From Thalassotalea sp. Sam97 (GTDB lineage: Bacteria > Pseudomonadota > Gammaproteobacteria > Enterobacterales > Alteromonadaceae): a stretch of DNA of 64,000 nt. A model generated the notes under the pieces. It saw only the letters and a list, made by a program, of their open reading frames with translations. It made no database searches and was not told the DNA's origin. The position numbers and the translations under genes are program-made. Below are positions 52,225 through 60,886 of this stretch, piece by piece (within the stretch, counting starts at the first letter, position 1; each line of letters starts with the position of its first letter). The DNA is taken from contig NZ_CP166919.1 in NCBI RefSeq assembly GCF_041379765.1, forward strand, positions 744,001-808,000, read 5' to 3'.

Positions 52225-52521
52225 TTATCCACGAGTTGACACAACAGAGTTTTCAGAGCCGTATTCATTGGCTAAATAGTTATCTGCTTTGTAGTCGTTT
52301 TCCCACTCGTCGCCATTTAACAGATAGCGAAATTCAAATTGTTGATCTTTGGGTAAACGAACTTTTGCTCGAAATACCTTGGCGCTTTTCACGTATTTCA
52401 TGTTGATTGGTTGCCAGTCGTTAAACTCGCCGACCAATGCCGCAGACTCTACGTCATCACGTGAAAAGTCGAATGTTATTTCTGCTTCATCTTTTGTTTT
52501 AAAAAATTTTTTAGTAAGCAT
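52225..52521 (-). CDS. Stand-alone CBM48/isoamylase early-set domain protein
   Basis: 98 aa. The whole protein is one CBM48-like Ig fold: AALVGEFNDWQPINMKYV, VFRAKVRLPKDQQFEFRYLLNGDEWENDYKAD, ending with the NSVVS strand. In branching and debranching enzymes this module binds glycogen; here it has no catalytic part. It lies 97 bp upstream of glgC on the same strand, so it may be the first gene of the glycogen operon and act as a glycogen-binding regulator or scaffold. That role is inference. Confidence 0.85.
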   Translation of the reverse strand: MLTKKFFKTKDEAEITFDFSRDDVESAALVGEFNDWQPINMKYVKSAKVFRAKVRLPKDQQFEFRYLLNGDEWENDYKADNYLANEYGSENSVVSTRG

Positions 52522-52851
52522 TATCTATCTCCCTACGTTGCATATTCAAAGTGCAATGCATCATCTTGTTTGCACAAAAATGATGCGTTTGTTGTGTGGC
52601 AAAGCCTCAACGCAGTAAACTCAGCATATTTTATGCCTAGTTTTTATGCAACCGTGTTTTTTACAAAAAATACGTAAAAAACAGACGGATATATGATGGA
52701 CAGAGGTTAGTGTAGTGATAAGCTAGGTTGATGATATCGAATCGACAAGTGTTGTTTAATAGCGTACTTACGACATACTTAATGTAGTTATCGATATCGA
52801 TTCGTTTTTAGTTGGCAAGACGTCGAAAAGGCGAGTAAGGGAGTGAGTAAC
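52522..52851. other. 330-bp divergent promoter region with a repeated GATATCGA(A/T)TCG motif
   Basis: GATATCGAATCG (about 52733-52744) and GATATCGATTCG (about 52793-52804) stand about 60 bp apart upstream of the SDR gene; the second lies in an extended ATCGATATCGAT palindrome. They may be operator sites for an unknown regulator. No gene seen. Confidence 0.45.
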
Positions 52852-53655
52852 ATGCAAAGGCTAACCAATAAAATTGCCTTAGTCACAGGTGCAGCGAAAG
52901 GGATAGGGCAAGCTATCGTCGAACGATTTGTCGCAGAGGGGGCAACGGTTATTGCGACTGATATTGACGATGAACTTGGTATGCACGTGTGTCAGGCGTT
53001 AGGTGATGCCGTTGAATACGTAAGTCTGGATGTTTCAAACGAGCAAGCCTGGGATGACATGTGTGGCTATTTGTTTGAACGGTATGGCCGACTTGACGTA
53101 TTGGTCAACAATGCTGGGATAACAGGCTTTAATGAAACACCAGGGCCATTTGATCCTGAGCATTTTGATTTACAGAGCTGGCACCGAGTTCATCAAGTCA
53201 ACTTAGACGGTGTGGCGTTTGGTTGCCGTGCAGCCATTAAGCTGATGAAATCCTCACCTGCGGCCAGTATTATTAATATTTCCTCTCGCTCTGGTATGGT
53301 GGGCATTCCTGGTGCTGCAGCGTATGCGTCAAGTAAAGCGGCGGTTCGCAATCACAGTAAAACCGTGGCTTTGTATTGTGCCCAACAAGGCTATCCTATT
53401 CGCTGTAATTCTATTCATCCTGGCGCTATTTTAACGCCATTATGGGATTCAATGTTGGGGCAGGGAGCTGAACGCGAAGCCGCGATATCGATGATATCTA
53501 AAGACATACCGTTGGGCCATATGGGGGATACGGATGATGTTGCTTATGCGACTGTTTATTTAGCATCTGATGAGTCGAAGTATGTCACCGGTAGTGAACT
53601 GGTTATCGATGGTGGTATCTTGGCGGGCAGCAGTGCATCACCCACCAATAAGTAG
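52852..53655 (+). CDS. SDR family oxidoreductase
   Basis: 267 aa from ATG 52852; GGGAG is at suitable spacing, while the GTG at 52843 is too close to it. Classical SDR: VTGAAKGIGQAI, VNNAGITGF, catalytic SSRSGMVGIPGAAAYASSK (Ser, Tyr, Lys), and the C-terminal YVTGSELVIDGG. Resembles cyclopentanol, 3-hydroxybutyrate or glucose dehydrogenases; substrate unknown. Monocistronic. Confidence 0.85.
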   Translation: MQRLTNKIALVTGAAKGIGQAIVERFVAEGATVIATDIDDELGMHVCQALGDAVEYVSLDVSNEQAWDDMCGYLFERYGRLDVLVNNAGITGFNETPGPFDPEHFDLQSWHRVHQVNLDGVAFGCRAAIKLMKSSPAASIINISSRSGMVGIPGAAAYASSKAAVRNHSKTVALYCAQQGYPIRCNSIHPGAILTPLWDSMLGQGAEREAAISMISKDIPLGHMGDTDDVAYATVYLASDESKYVTGSELVIDGGILAGSSASPTNK

Positions 53656-53801
53656 TCACTATTGTTAGATTGATTTAGCTTAGAGAGTAGTGAAATAGAG
53701 TCTTATCTGGATATCAAGATGAGGACTATCATCATAGTCCTCAAAAAAACATGCGTTAGAGCATATCACGCGTTTATATTGCGCGGATGCGTTGGCAGTC
53801 T

Positions 53802-54152
53802 CTAAAACGCTTTAACCAGTAATTTGGCAAATTCGATGGCATCCATTTCCTCTGCATTTTCATCTAGTTGCCAATTCACACCGATAAGCACGCCATCATC
53901 ATTAAGATCACTGACCCACTCTTCAAGAAATGTTTCTAATGGAATTTCTGCAACTTGATAGTCGGCCCATTCATCGACGCAAAATTTATTTGCATCTTCT
54001 GCACTGCCCCACAAAGGCATAACATCGGCGTCTTCGTAAAAAGCTGAGTCACAAACAACCCATTCACCGTCTTCTGCCTGCAAGGCAAATAACTTTTCTT
54101 CTTCGTTTACCATATCGACAAATGGGGTAAACTGCTCTGTTTCGTTGCTCAT
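53802..54152 (-). CDS. DUF2750 family protein
   Basis: 116 aa from ATG 54152; a longer frame to 54266 adds an implausible tail. Acidic protein with LFALQAEDGEWVVCDSAFYEDADVMPLWGSAEDANKFCVDEWADY, given here only to show the DUF2750 blocks LFALQ..EWV, LPLW-like MPLWGS and WADYQ. Function unknown; the family is widespread in gammaproteobacteria. A solo inverted-repeat end of the MITE family lies 56 bp upstream. Confidence 0.75.
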   Translation of the reverse strand: MSNETEQFTPFVDMVNEEEKLFALQAEDGEWVVCDSAFYEDADVMPLWGSAEDANKFCVDEWADYQVAEIPLETFLEEWVSDLNDDGVLIGVNWQLDENAEEMDAIEFAKLLVKAF

Positions 54153-54207
54153 AAAGTTTCCTACTGTATAGCGAGGGTTATTTATCGGCAATAATAGCAA
54201 ATAAACG

Positions 54208-54227
54208 CTAGGGCGTGTTGATCTTTG
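54208..54227 (+). repeat. Solo terminal repeat of the MITE family
   Basis: CTAGGGCGTGTTGATCTTTG matches the MITE ends at 35101 and 48933 over about 18 bases. The following DNA does not match the MITE body. Confidence 0.6.
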
Positions 54228-54449
54228 TTGGTATTTTCTACAATCAGCGATGTATTGTGATTGCAAATAAATACTGCTTTAGATTGTTGTCGTTAATATT
54301 ATGACCGTGAAGTTGAGCTGATACTCTTTATCATTGTTCTAGATGATTGATAATATTGGTAAATAGGGCTTATTGACGTAAGCTAAAGAATAACACCTGT
54401 ACACTTTTGTTAAGTGTGCCACCATAAATTGTACCAACAGGGCGTTGTA

Positions 54450-54932
54450 GTGATATACCAATTAAATCAAAAGTTCTTTTCGCTCACTGATAAATATCAA
54501 ATTCTTGATGCTGATAAGCAAGTGGCGTATCAAGTCGATGGTCAGTTCTTCAGCCTTGGGAAAACGTTACACTTATATGACGCCAACGACGCATTACTAG
54601 CGACCATCAAACAAAAGTTATTGGCGTTTAGGCCAACCTTTTATGTGCACTTTAGTAATGGTGTAACAATGAAGGTGATGAAAATGTTTACGCCAATATT
54701 TAAAAGTCGTTTTATGGCTTATCTTGGCGAGCAGCAAATCACTATTGTGGGCGATTTTTTAAGCCATGAATTCACCTTAAGTGATGGAGAACAGGTGCTA
54801 GCGCAAGTAAGCAAAGCTTGGGCTAGCCTCACGGATCATTATGCATTGGAAGTTGAACAGCAACTGGCGCCCGTTGCTATTTGTATTTTAGTGATCATTG
54901 ATGCGGTTCATCACAGTGGGCAAAGTAGTTAA
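54450..54932 (+). CDS. LURP-one/YxjI-like protein
   Basis: 160 aa from GTG 54450, because the family begins at YQLNQKFFSLTDKYQILD; a GTG at 54414 would add 12 unrelated residues. Repeated beta pattern (YQVDGQFFSLGKTLHLYD, TIVGDFLSHEFTL, AQVSKAW) typical of tubby/scramblase-like LURP-one folds. The C-terminal helix (VAICILVIIDAVHH) is hydrophobic, as in tubby-type barrels. Function unknown in bacteria. Confidence 0.8.
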   Translation: MIYQLNQKFFSLTDKYQILDADKQVAYQVDGQFFSLGKTLHLYDANDALLATIKQKLLAFRPTFYVHFSNGVTMKVMKMFTPIFKSRFMAYLGEQQITIVGDFLSHEFTLSDGEQVLAQVSKAWASLTDHYALEVEQQLAPVAICILVIIDAVHHSGQSS

Positions 54933-55022
54933 TGACCAATCAATACTTTAACCGCTCGTCACCCTTGTAATCAGTGTATAAGCCCTTATGTTAATAATAA
55001 ATTATTCAAATAGAGAAATATC

Positions 55023-55871
55023 ATGTCTGAATCCGTTGTTGCACTAACCCCAGAAAACTTCCAGCAGGTCGTGCTTGAGCAGTCTCAGCAAAGTTTAGTG
55101 CTCGTTGATTTTTACGCCGAGCAAATGCCAGAGAGTGTTGAATTAAGAGATAAGTTGATACAAAAGCTACAAGGCTTCGAGAGCTTTGTAACCTTAGCGA
55201 CGGTAGACTGTGTGAGTCAACAAGCAATTGCTCAACAGTTTGGTATTCAATCGTTACCGACTGCGGTTATGGTGAAACAAGGTCAGCCTATTGATGGTAT
55301 CGCTGGTCCGCAAACCGATGAGTCGCTCAATGAATTTCTAAGTAAGTATTTACCAAAACAAGAAGATATTTTGCTATCTAATGGCCAACAATTGCTCGAA
55401 CAAGGTAATGCTGCTGATGCCTTGGCTCCGTTAGCTCAGGCATATCAATTAGATGGCGGGCGCGGTGATATCAAAAAAGCGCTTGCCGATGTTTACTTAC
55501 AGTTAGGTAAATTAGACGATGCTAAGGCGCTGCTTGATAGTGTGATGATGGTGGATCAAGATCATTATTATCAATCACTATTAGCAAAACTAGAACTCGC
55601 TGAAAAAGCCAGTAACTCACCTGAAATTCAAGCGTTAGAAGCAAAAGTTGCTGATGAGCCAGACAACAGCGAATTAGTTCGCGAGTTAGCTGTGCAGTAT
55701 TCGCAGGTGAATCGTCAAAGTGAAGCCTTGGAATTGCTATACGGTTTGCTATCAAAAGATCGCAGTGATGCTGATAGTAAAAAGTTATTATTAGATGTGA
55801 TTGCCGGTCTTGCTGATGGTGATAAGTTAGCAACGACTTATCGTCGAAAATTATTCGCTATGATGTACTAA
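55023..55871 (+). CDS. cnoX: Thioredoxin-TPR chaperone CnoX (YbbN)
   Basis: 282 aa. Residues 1-105 are a thioredoxin fold (LVLVDFYAEQMPESVEL, TVDCVSQQAIAQQFGIQSLPTAVMV). The CxxC motif is replaced by AEQMPES, so it has no disulfide reductase activity at that site. Residues 115-282 are TPR-like helices (NAADALAPLAQAYQLDGG, LYGLLSKDRSDADSKKLLLDVI). E. coli CnoX also lacks one of the cysteines; it holds unfolded proteins during oxidative stress and hands them to GroEL. Monocistronic. Confidence 0.9.
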   Translation: MSESVVALTPENFQQVVLEQSQQSLVLVDFYAEQMPESVELRDKLIQKLQGFESFVTLATVDCVSQQAIAQQFGIQSLPTAVMVKQGQPIDGIAGPQTDESLNEFLSKYLPKQEDILLSNGQQLLEQGNAADALAPLAQAYQLDGGRGDIKKALADVYLQLGKLDDAKALLDSVMMVDQDHYYQSLLAKLELAEKASNSPEIQALEAKVADEPDNSELVRELAVQYSQVNRQSEALELLYGLLSKDRSDADSKKLLLDVIAGLADGDKLATTYRRKLFAMMY

Positions 55872-56006
55872 CCAATCATGGTTGTTTAAGCCGCCTTGGT
55901 AATCTAAGTCATTCTAAACGCAGAGTCACCTAACTAAACCACGAGTGAAATTTAGAATTAATTAGGCTGCGTTTAGATAGACTTTTATCAGCCAAACCAT
56001 TAGATA

Positions 56007-56546
56007 TTATTTTTTCAAGTAATCAGCAAATAAGCTTTGTAGTTTTTCTAGCTTTGGGGCAATGATGATTTGGCAGTAGGGTTGCCATGGATTTCGATCA
56101 AAGTAGTGTTGATGTGCCTCTTCTGCTGGATAAAACGTTTGCTGTGGCTCTAACGTGGTGACAATAGGGCGTTGATATTCACCACTTTGTTTGAGTGCAT
56201 CAATGACCTGTTGTGCCGTGTGTTGTTGTTCGGTGTCTTTGTAAAATATGGCTGAGCGATATTGTGTGCCAATATCATTTCCTTGACGGTTCAGTTGCGT
56301 TGCATCGTGCATACTGAAGAAAATCAATAACAACTGTTGGTAACTGAGAACATCGCTGTCGTATTCAATCTCAACGACTTCGGCGTGCCCGGTTGAGCCT
56401 GAGCAAATGTCTTGATAGGTTGGGTTGGCAGTCTTACCTCCCATGTAACCACTAATGGCACGCTCTACACCGGCTACACGCTGCAATGGCGCTTCAATAC
56501 ACCAAAAACAGCCACCAGCTATATACGCTTTATCTAATTTTTTCAT
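56007..56546 (-). CDS. msrA: Peptide-methionine (S)-S-oxide reductase MsrA, canonical type
   Basis: 179 aa from ATG 56546; the TTG at 56597 adds 17 unrelated residues. Catalytic motif YIAGGCFWCIEAPLQRV, followed by ISGYMGG, STGHAEVVEIEYD and LNRQGNDIGTQYRSAIFY. The C-terminal PYCQ carries a resolving Cys. It repairs methionine-S-sulfoxide in proteins. This is the typical form; the copy at 18556 is more divergent. Confidence 0.93.
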   Translation of the reverse strand: MKKLDKAYIAGGCFWCIEAPLQRVAGVERAISGYMGGKTANPTYQDICSGSTGHAEVVEIEYDSDVLSYQQLLLIFFSMHDATQLNRQGNDIGTQYRSAIFYKDTEQQHTAQQVIDALKQSGEYQRPIVTTLEPQQTFYPAEEAHQHYFDRNPWQPYCQIIIAPKLEKLQSLFADYLKK

Positions 56547-56618
56547 CACGGTATTTTCTTTTTCAGTCAAATCTGAATAATAGCTATCTTCTGTCAATAT
56601 ACTACGAGTTTACCTTTC

Positions 56619-56834
56619 ATGGATCAAAAAGCCTTATTAGCCGCGATTAATACCACCATGCCGTTTGGCAAATACGCAGGGCGTAAGCTATTGCTATTAC
56701 CTGAGCCTTATCTTGTTTGGTTTCATAGTACTGGTTTTCCTGCAGGCAAGTTAGGTGAGCAGTTAGCATTGGTTTATGAAGTCAAGCTTAATGGCTTGGA
56801 GTCGATGCTGATGCCATTACTAAATGATCGGTAA
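56619..56834 (+). CDS. DUF3820 family protein
   Basis: 71 aa. MPFGKYAGRKLLLLPEPYLVWFH is the DUF3820 core (MPFGKYKG..L..LP..YL.WF). Small protein found across gammaproteobacteria; some are annotated as quorum-sensing-regulated factors, but no function is secure. It is divergently transcribed from msrA, with about 70 bp between them, and ends at a hairpin terminator. Confidence 0.85.
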   Translation: MDQKALLAAINTTMPFGKYAGRKLLLLPEPYLVWFHSTGFPAGKLGEQLALVYEVKLNGLESMLMPLLNDR

Positions 56835-56903
56835 TCGCAACAGGCACTAGCGCTCTTTAACCGACAAAATATCATCGGATTGTCGTTGAAATATTTCAAT
56901 GTT

Positions 56904-56928
56904 AAGTGATTTTTTAATCACTTTTTTC
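56904..56928 (+). terminator. Terminator after the DUF3820 gene
   Basis: AAGTGATT-TTTT-AATCACTT, 8-bp stem followed by TTTTC. Confidence 0.75.
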
Positions 56929-57245
56929 AATTAATAAAATACCTGCTACGTGGCAGTGTCTTTTTCACGTTATTGCAACGGCAAATTAACGTGATGTTTT
57001 TATTACAGATAAATGACAGCATTATTGGCGCTTATTTATCGCCAGCTTATTAACGCACTTTACTGCACGTTTATGGTTAAAACGCTTTCACCATGGTTGG
57101 TTTTTGGTGTGATGTTTTTGCCTAGCTTAGGGGTTGCATAGCCGATCTAATTATGTCTATATTAGTAGGGTCGATGCTGTATTTTTCGACCACCTCAAAA
57201 TAACATTTCAGGTTATTTATAAATCAAAATATAGAGGAGTCATCT
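56929..57245. other. 317-bp intergenic region before rmf
   Basis: AT-rich promoter region of rmf. No gene or recognised operator. Confidence 0.45.
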
Positions 57246-57419
57246 ATGAAAAGACAAAAACGAGATCGTCTAGATAGAGCGCATTCTAATGGTTATCAAG
57301 CGGGCTTGAGTGGTAAAAATAGAGAAAACTGTCCTTATCAAAATACAGAAGCAAAAATGCACTGGCTCGGTGGCTGGCGCGAGGCGATCAATGATCGCAA
57401 TATGGGGTTATTTAAATAA
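57246..57419 (+). CDS. rmf: Ribosome modulation factor
   Basis: 57 aa, the family size (55 in E. coli). The family blocks are RDRLDRAHSNGYQAGLSG, NRENCPY and HWLGGWREA. AGAGGAG-like SD (GAGGAGTC) before the ATG. RMF dimerises 70S ribosomes into inactive 100S particles in stationary phase. Single gene with its own terminator. Confidence 0.95.
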   Translation: MKRQKRDRLDRAHSNGYQAGLSGKNRENCPYQNTEAKMHWLGGWREAINDRNMGLFK

Positions 57420-57439
57420 CGAATTCATCGCAACTAAAC

Positions 57440-57480
57440 ATATAGAAAAATGCCCTCGCTATGAGGGCTTTTTTCTATAT
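57440..57480. terminator. Terminator after rmf
   Basis: GCCCTC-GCTAT-GAGGGC (57452-57468) inside longer complementary flanks (ATATAGAAAAA and TTTTTTCTATAT), so it can work on both strands. Confidence 0.88.
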
Positions 57481-57523
57481 GATAATTTATGAGTAGCATG
57501 ATTAAGCTGCGGTTATAGCCGTT

Positions 57524-57539
57524 AGGTCAACACGCCCTA
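57524..57539 (-). repeat. Solo terminal repeat at the modC stop
   Basis: Read on the minus strand, CTAGGGCGTGTTGACC matches the MITE ends and begins with the modC stop codon TAG. No MITE body adjoins it. Confidence 0.6.
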
Positions 57540-58670
57540 GTAATGGCGTATAGCAGATGCCTTAAATTGAATATACACGGCACAGCCAACATTCAACGCC
57601 AATTTCTCAACAGAATAGCGTGAGATGGTAATTTGAAAGTCGCTATCTAACACCCGTACCGAGACTAAAGCAAGGTTATTGTTGAGGCGCTGGATCTTGC
57701 CTACATGGCCAGCAATGATATTGTTAATGGAACTGTGATTTACCTTCTCAAGGGTTATTGATATATCACTAGCAAGCACGTATGCACGTACTGTATTACC
57801 CAAAGGCTGGTTAATGAGGTTAGCAAATAGTGTCAGCTTATTTCCCTTGCCATCGACTAACGCCAGTTGCGTGAGACCAAAATTAAACAAGTGTTGCTGA
57901 ACCGTCAATTGCAACGATGTTTGTTGTGCAAACTCACTGGCAATGGATTGATCAAGGTGGTTGAGTACTTGGTGTACGTGACCGTGCTGAATAATTTCAC
58001 CTTGACTCATGACTAATACGTGATCTGCTAGCTGCTGAATTTCTGTTAACGAATGACTTACGTAGATCATTGGGATATTGAGTTGCTGATGAATATCACG
58101 TAATAAGTTGATCAACTCGCCTCGGCTTTTAGGATCTAATGAACTTAGAGGTTCATCTAGCAGCAGTAATTTAGGCGAACCTAACAACGCTCGAGCTAGG
58201 GCTACGCGCTGCTTTTCTCCTGCTGATAATTTTGTAACATCGCGATTTAGCAGAGGGGTAATGTGCGTTAATTGACAAATTTCGTCTAACGAGACAGACG
58301 TTGTATGACAGCGCTTTTGCGCAAAACGCAAATTATCAAGTACGTTGAGGTGGACAAATAAACGAGCGTCTTGGAAGACAAAACCGATGTGTCGTTGTTC
58401 GGCAGGGATATTGTATTGTTCGCCAAGTAAAACACGATTACTGAGCTTAATATCGCCACGCGCATCACGGTTAAGGCCGGCAATACAACGAAGCAAACTG
58501 GTTTTTCCTGATCCCGAGTGGCCGAGAATACCAGTAATTCCTTGCAAATCAAACTCATGTTGGCAACGCAAATGAAACTCTGGGTAAGATAACAGAATAT
58601 CGACAATTAACACCATGCTCGAGTTGTCATTAACTGTTTCACGAACCTTTGATTGAGCACAGTGATTCAT
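57537..58670 (-). CDS. modC: Molybdate ABC transporter ATPase
   Basis: 377 aa. Walker A GHSGSGKTSLL, signature LSAGEKQRVALARALL, Walker B LLLLDEPLSSLD and H-loop YVSHSL. The C-terminal 120 residues form the molybdate-binding mop (TOBE) domain (VRAYVLASDISITLEKV, INNIIAGHVGKI). It powers molybdate import with ModB. Its ATG overlaps the modB stop (ATGA). The N-terminus is about 18 residues longer than usual, and an internal start (M19) is possible. Last gene of the Moco operon. Confidence 0.93.
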   Translation of the reverse strand: MNHCAQSKVRETVNDNSSMVLIVDILLSYPEFHLRCQHEFDLQGITGILGHSGSGKTSLLRCIAGLNRDARGDIKLSNRVLLGEQYNIPAEQRHIGFVFQDARLFVHLNVLDNLRFAQKRCHTTSVSLDEICQLTHITPLLNRDVTKLSAGEKQRVALARALLGSPKLLLLDEPLSSLDPKSRGELINLLRDIHQQLNIPMIYVSHSLTEIQQLADHVLVMSQGEIIQHGHVHQVLNHLDQSIASEFAQQTSLQLTVQQHLFNFGLTQLALVDGKGNKLTLFANLINQPLGNTVRAYVLASDISITLEKVNHSSINNIIAGHVGKIQRLNNNLALVSVRVLDSDFQITISRYSVEKLALNVGCAVYIQFKASAIRHY

Positions 58671-59362
58671 CGTACAACCTTAACTTTTCGTTCAACACGA
58701 AAATTGAGTAAATAAATTAAAGCCAATAACACTAGTGAGCCAATCAGCAAGCCTGCAGCTAATGCGTGAGCCGCTTGGTAATTCATCGCTTCTACTTGGT
58801 CAAATAGGGCAATAGAAAGTACCCGTGTTTCGCCAGGGATATTACCGCCTATCATCAATACCACGCCGAATTCGCCAACCGTGTGCGCAAAGCCAAGGCT
58901 AGCTGCGGTAATAAACGATGCTTTGGTCATCGGTACCACAACGTTAAAAAAGCGGTCAATAGGCCCAGCGCCAAGCATTGCTGCGGCTTCAATATGGGTA
59001 TCGCCAATTTGCTCAAAGGCCTTTTGTAATGGTTGCACCACAAACGGTAATGAATAAATGATCGAGCCAATAACAATGCCTGTGAATGAAAATGCCAGAG
59101 AATAGCCACTAATCGATTGCAAAAACGCGCCGCTGGCGGTATTAGGAGAGAACAACAGTAACAAGTAAAAGCCTAAAACCGTTGGTGGTAACACTAGGGG
59201 CAGCGCCACAATAGCCTCTAGCACGACTTTGACACGGGAGCGCATACGACTTAAATACCAAGCCATAGGTGTGCCAATAATCAGCAATATTATGGTGGTT
59301 ATCGATGCCAGCTTTAAGGTAGTCGCAAGCGCTAAATATTCGTTGTAACTTTCCATTATCAC
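58667..59362 (-). CDS. modB: Molybdate ABC transporter permease
   Basis: 231 aa with five hydrophobic segments. The EAA loop is EAAAMLGAGPIDRFFNVVVPM, the ATPase contact. Typical ModB blocks are GTPMAWYLSRMRSR and LPLVLPPTVLGFYLL. Forms the inner membrane channel for molybdate. 2 bp after modA. Confidence 0.93.
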   Translation of the reverse strand: MIMESYNEYLALATTLKLASITTIILLIIGTPMAWYLSRMRSRVKVVLEAIVALPLVLPPTVLGFYLLLLFSPNTASGAFLQSISGYSLAFSFTGIVIGSIIYSLPFVVQPLQKAFEQIGDTHIEAAAMLGAGPIDRFFNVVVPMTKASFITAASLGFAHTVGEFGVVLMIGGNIPGETRVLSIALFDQVEAMNYQAAHALAAGLLIGSLVLLALIYLLNFRVERKVKVVR

Positions 59363-59364
59363 GT

Positions 59365-60183
59365 CTACTTATTAGATTGCTGATTGACCATCTGATGATG
59401 AGCGGTGCTAGCTGTCGCCGCAGAATTTGCATCAGTGGTGATGTGCTTGGCCGGTAAGTAACCGGACTCAGTGATCAGTTGTTGTCCTGCATCGGATAAT
59501 ACAAAATCAAAAAATGCCCTCGCTAAGTCATGGTTTTTCGCATTCTTCAGTACCACCATTTGTTGCTCAATCGGTTGGTGTAAACGATGATCTATTAATA
59601 CACCATGACCTTGATTGGATCTTAATAACTGGCTATAGCAAATGAAGCCGTATGCAACCGCACCAGTTAAGGTTTGCTGGTACGTTTGATTTACGTTATG
59701 ACCAGTGATCAGTTGATTATGATACTTAGACCATAAATTTTTATTAAACAATACCTGCTTCGCCGCTAGGCCGTATGGGGCGATATGTGGTGCCGCAATC
59801 GCGATACGCCCGCGGTAATCAGTTAGCTTATCTAAGCTGATAGGACTTTGTTCGGTGTTTGACCATAAAGCCAATTGACCATAGGCATAGGTATGGCGAT
59901 AAGACTCGTCAATTAGCTGTTGTTGTTCAAGTAATTGGGCATGGCGAACATCGGCGGAAAAAAATATATCAAAGGGTGCGCCGTGACGAATTTGTTGATA
60001 GAGCACACCTGTTGCAGCTGTTGATATTTTCGCACGGTGAGGATGCTGTTTAGCAAACTCCTTGGTCAGCGCCTGAAGTGTATTGCTAAAGTTTGCTGAG
60101 CTAGCAATACGTAAGGTATTAGCTTGAGCAAAGCCTATCACTGTCCAGTAACAGCAAACAGCGAAAAACCAAGTTTTTACCAT
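59365..60183 (-). CDS. modA: Molybdate-binding periplasmic protein
   Basis: 272 aa. Signal peptide (FFAVCCYWTVIGFAQA-NT), then SSANFSNTLQALTKEFAKQHP, FDIFFSADVRHAQLL and GAVAYGFICYSQLL, the ModA ligand-site blocks. Captures molybdate for ModBC. The start overlaps the moaE stop by 7 bp, joining transport genes to the cofactor genes. The C-terminal 25 residues are a low-complexity Thr/Ala/Gln tail longer than usual. Confidence 0.93.
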   Translation of the reverse strand: MVKTWFFAVCCYWTVIGFAQANTLRIASSANFSNTLQALTKEFAKQHPHRAKISTAATGVLYQQIRHGAPFDIFFSADVRHAQLLEQQQLIDESYRHTYAYGQLALWSNTEQSPISLDKLTDYRGRIAIAAPHIAPYGLAAKQVLFNKNLWSKYHNQLITGHNVNQTYQQTLTGAVAYGFICYSQLLRSNQGHGVLIDHRLHQPIEQQMVVLKNAKNHDLARAFFDFVLSDAGQQLITESGYLPAKHITTDANSAATASTAHHQMVNQQSNK

Positions 60184-60632
60184 TTAGCCGCCTCATCATT
60201 ATCTTGTTGCTTGGCACTAAGCCAACGCTCTCCCTGTGCGGTTAGCTCTTTTTTCCAAAACGGTGCAGCAACTTTTAAGTAATCCATAATAAATTGATTT
60301 GCTTGATAAGCGCTTTGTCGGTGCTTGCTAGTTACGCCAACAAAGACGATTTGCTCACCTAGGGCCAAATCACCGTAGCGATGAATGATGGTTACCTTGC
60401 CTAGCGACCATTTGTCACGCGCTTGAACAGCAATGTTTTGTAATGCCTTTTCTGTCATGCCTGGGTAGTGCTCAAGGTGCAGTCCTAAGACCTGCTGTCC
60501 ATCATTATGGTTTCGCACTCGACCAACAAAAGTAACCGTAGCGCCATCACAGACATTATCGGCTTCTAATTGAGCGACTTCGTCTGCAAAATTAAAATCT
60601 TCGCGCTGCACTTTTACTAACGTATTGGTCAT
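60177..60632 (-). CDS. moaE: Molybdopterin synthase catalytic subunit
   Basis: 151 aa. VTFVGRVRNHNDGQQVLGLHLEHYPGM, then YGDLALGEQIVFVGVTSKHR and a C-terminal PFWKKE with the active lysines. With MoaD it adds the dithiolene sulfurs to precursor Z. The start is 2 bp after moaD. Confidence 0.95.
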   Translation of the reverse strand: MTNTLVKVQREDFNFADEVAQLEADNVCDGATVTFVGRVRNHNDGQQVLGLHLEHYPGMTEKALQNIAVQARDKWSLGKVTIIHRYGDLALGEQIVFVGVTSKHRQSAYQANQFIMDYLKVAAPFWKKELTAQGERWLSAKQQDNDEAAKW

Positions 60633-60634
60633 AG

Positions 60635-60886
60635 CTAGCCTCCGGTGACCGGCGGGAACAACGCCAGTGTGTCACCATCGTTTACTAGGCTATCATCGTT
60701 ATGGCACATAACTTCGTTAATCGCTGCCAGTAACCTTTTATCATGGATAGCCGAGTAAAAGGGTTCACCTTGGCCGATTAAATGCTGCTTAACGTCAGCG
60801 ACAGTAGCAATGTTATCGCTACTTATTTGCATATTTGCAAGCTTGAGTTGTTCGCGCAGCGAGGCAAAAAACAATACGTTTATCAT
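60635..60886 (-). CDS. moaD: Molybdopterin synthase sulfur carrier
   Basis: 83 aa ubiquitin-like fold ending FPPVTGG; the GG terminus is adenylated and thiocarboxylated. Starts directly at the end of moaC. Supplies sulfur to MoaE. Confidence 0.95.
   Translation of the reverse strand: MINVLFFASLREQLKLANMQISSDNIATVADVKQHLIGQGEPFYSAIHDKRLLAAINEVMCHNDDSLVNDGDTLALFPPVTGG

Noticed and set aside
54208..57539. A 3.3-kb composite transposon bounded by inverted MITE ends
   Set aside because: The interior holds ordinary chromosomal genes (DUF2750 start, LURP-one, cnoX, msrA, rmf) and no transposase; the right end coincides with the modC stop. Two independent solo ends are simpler.
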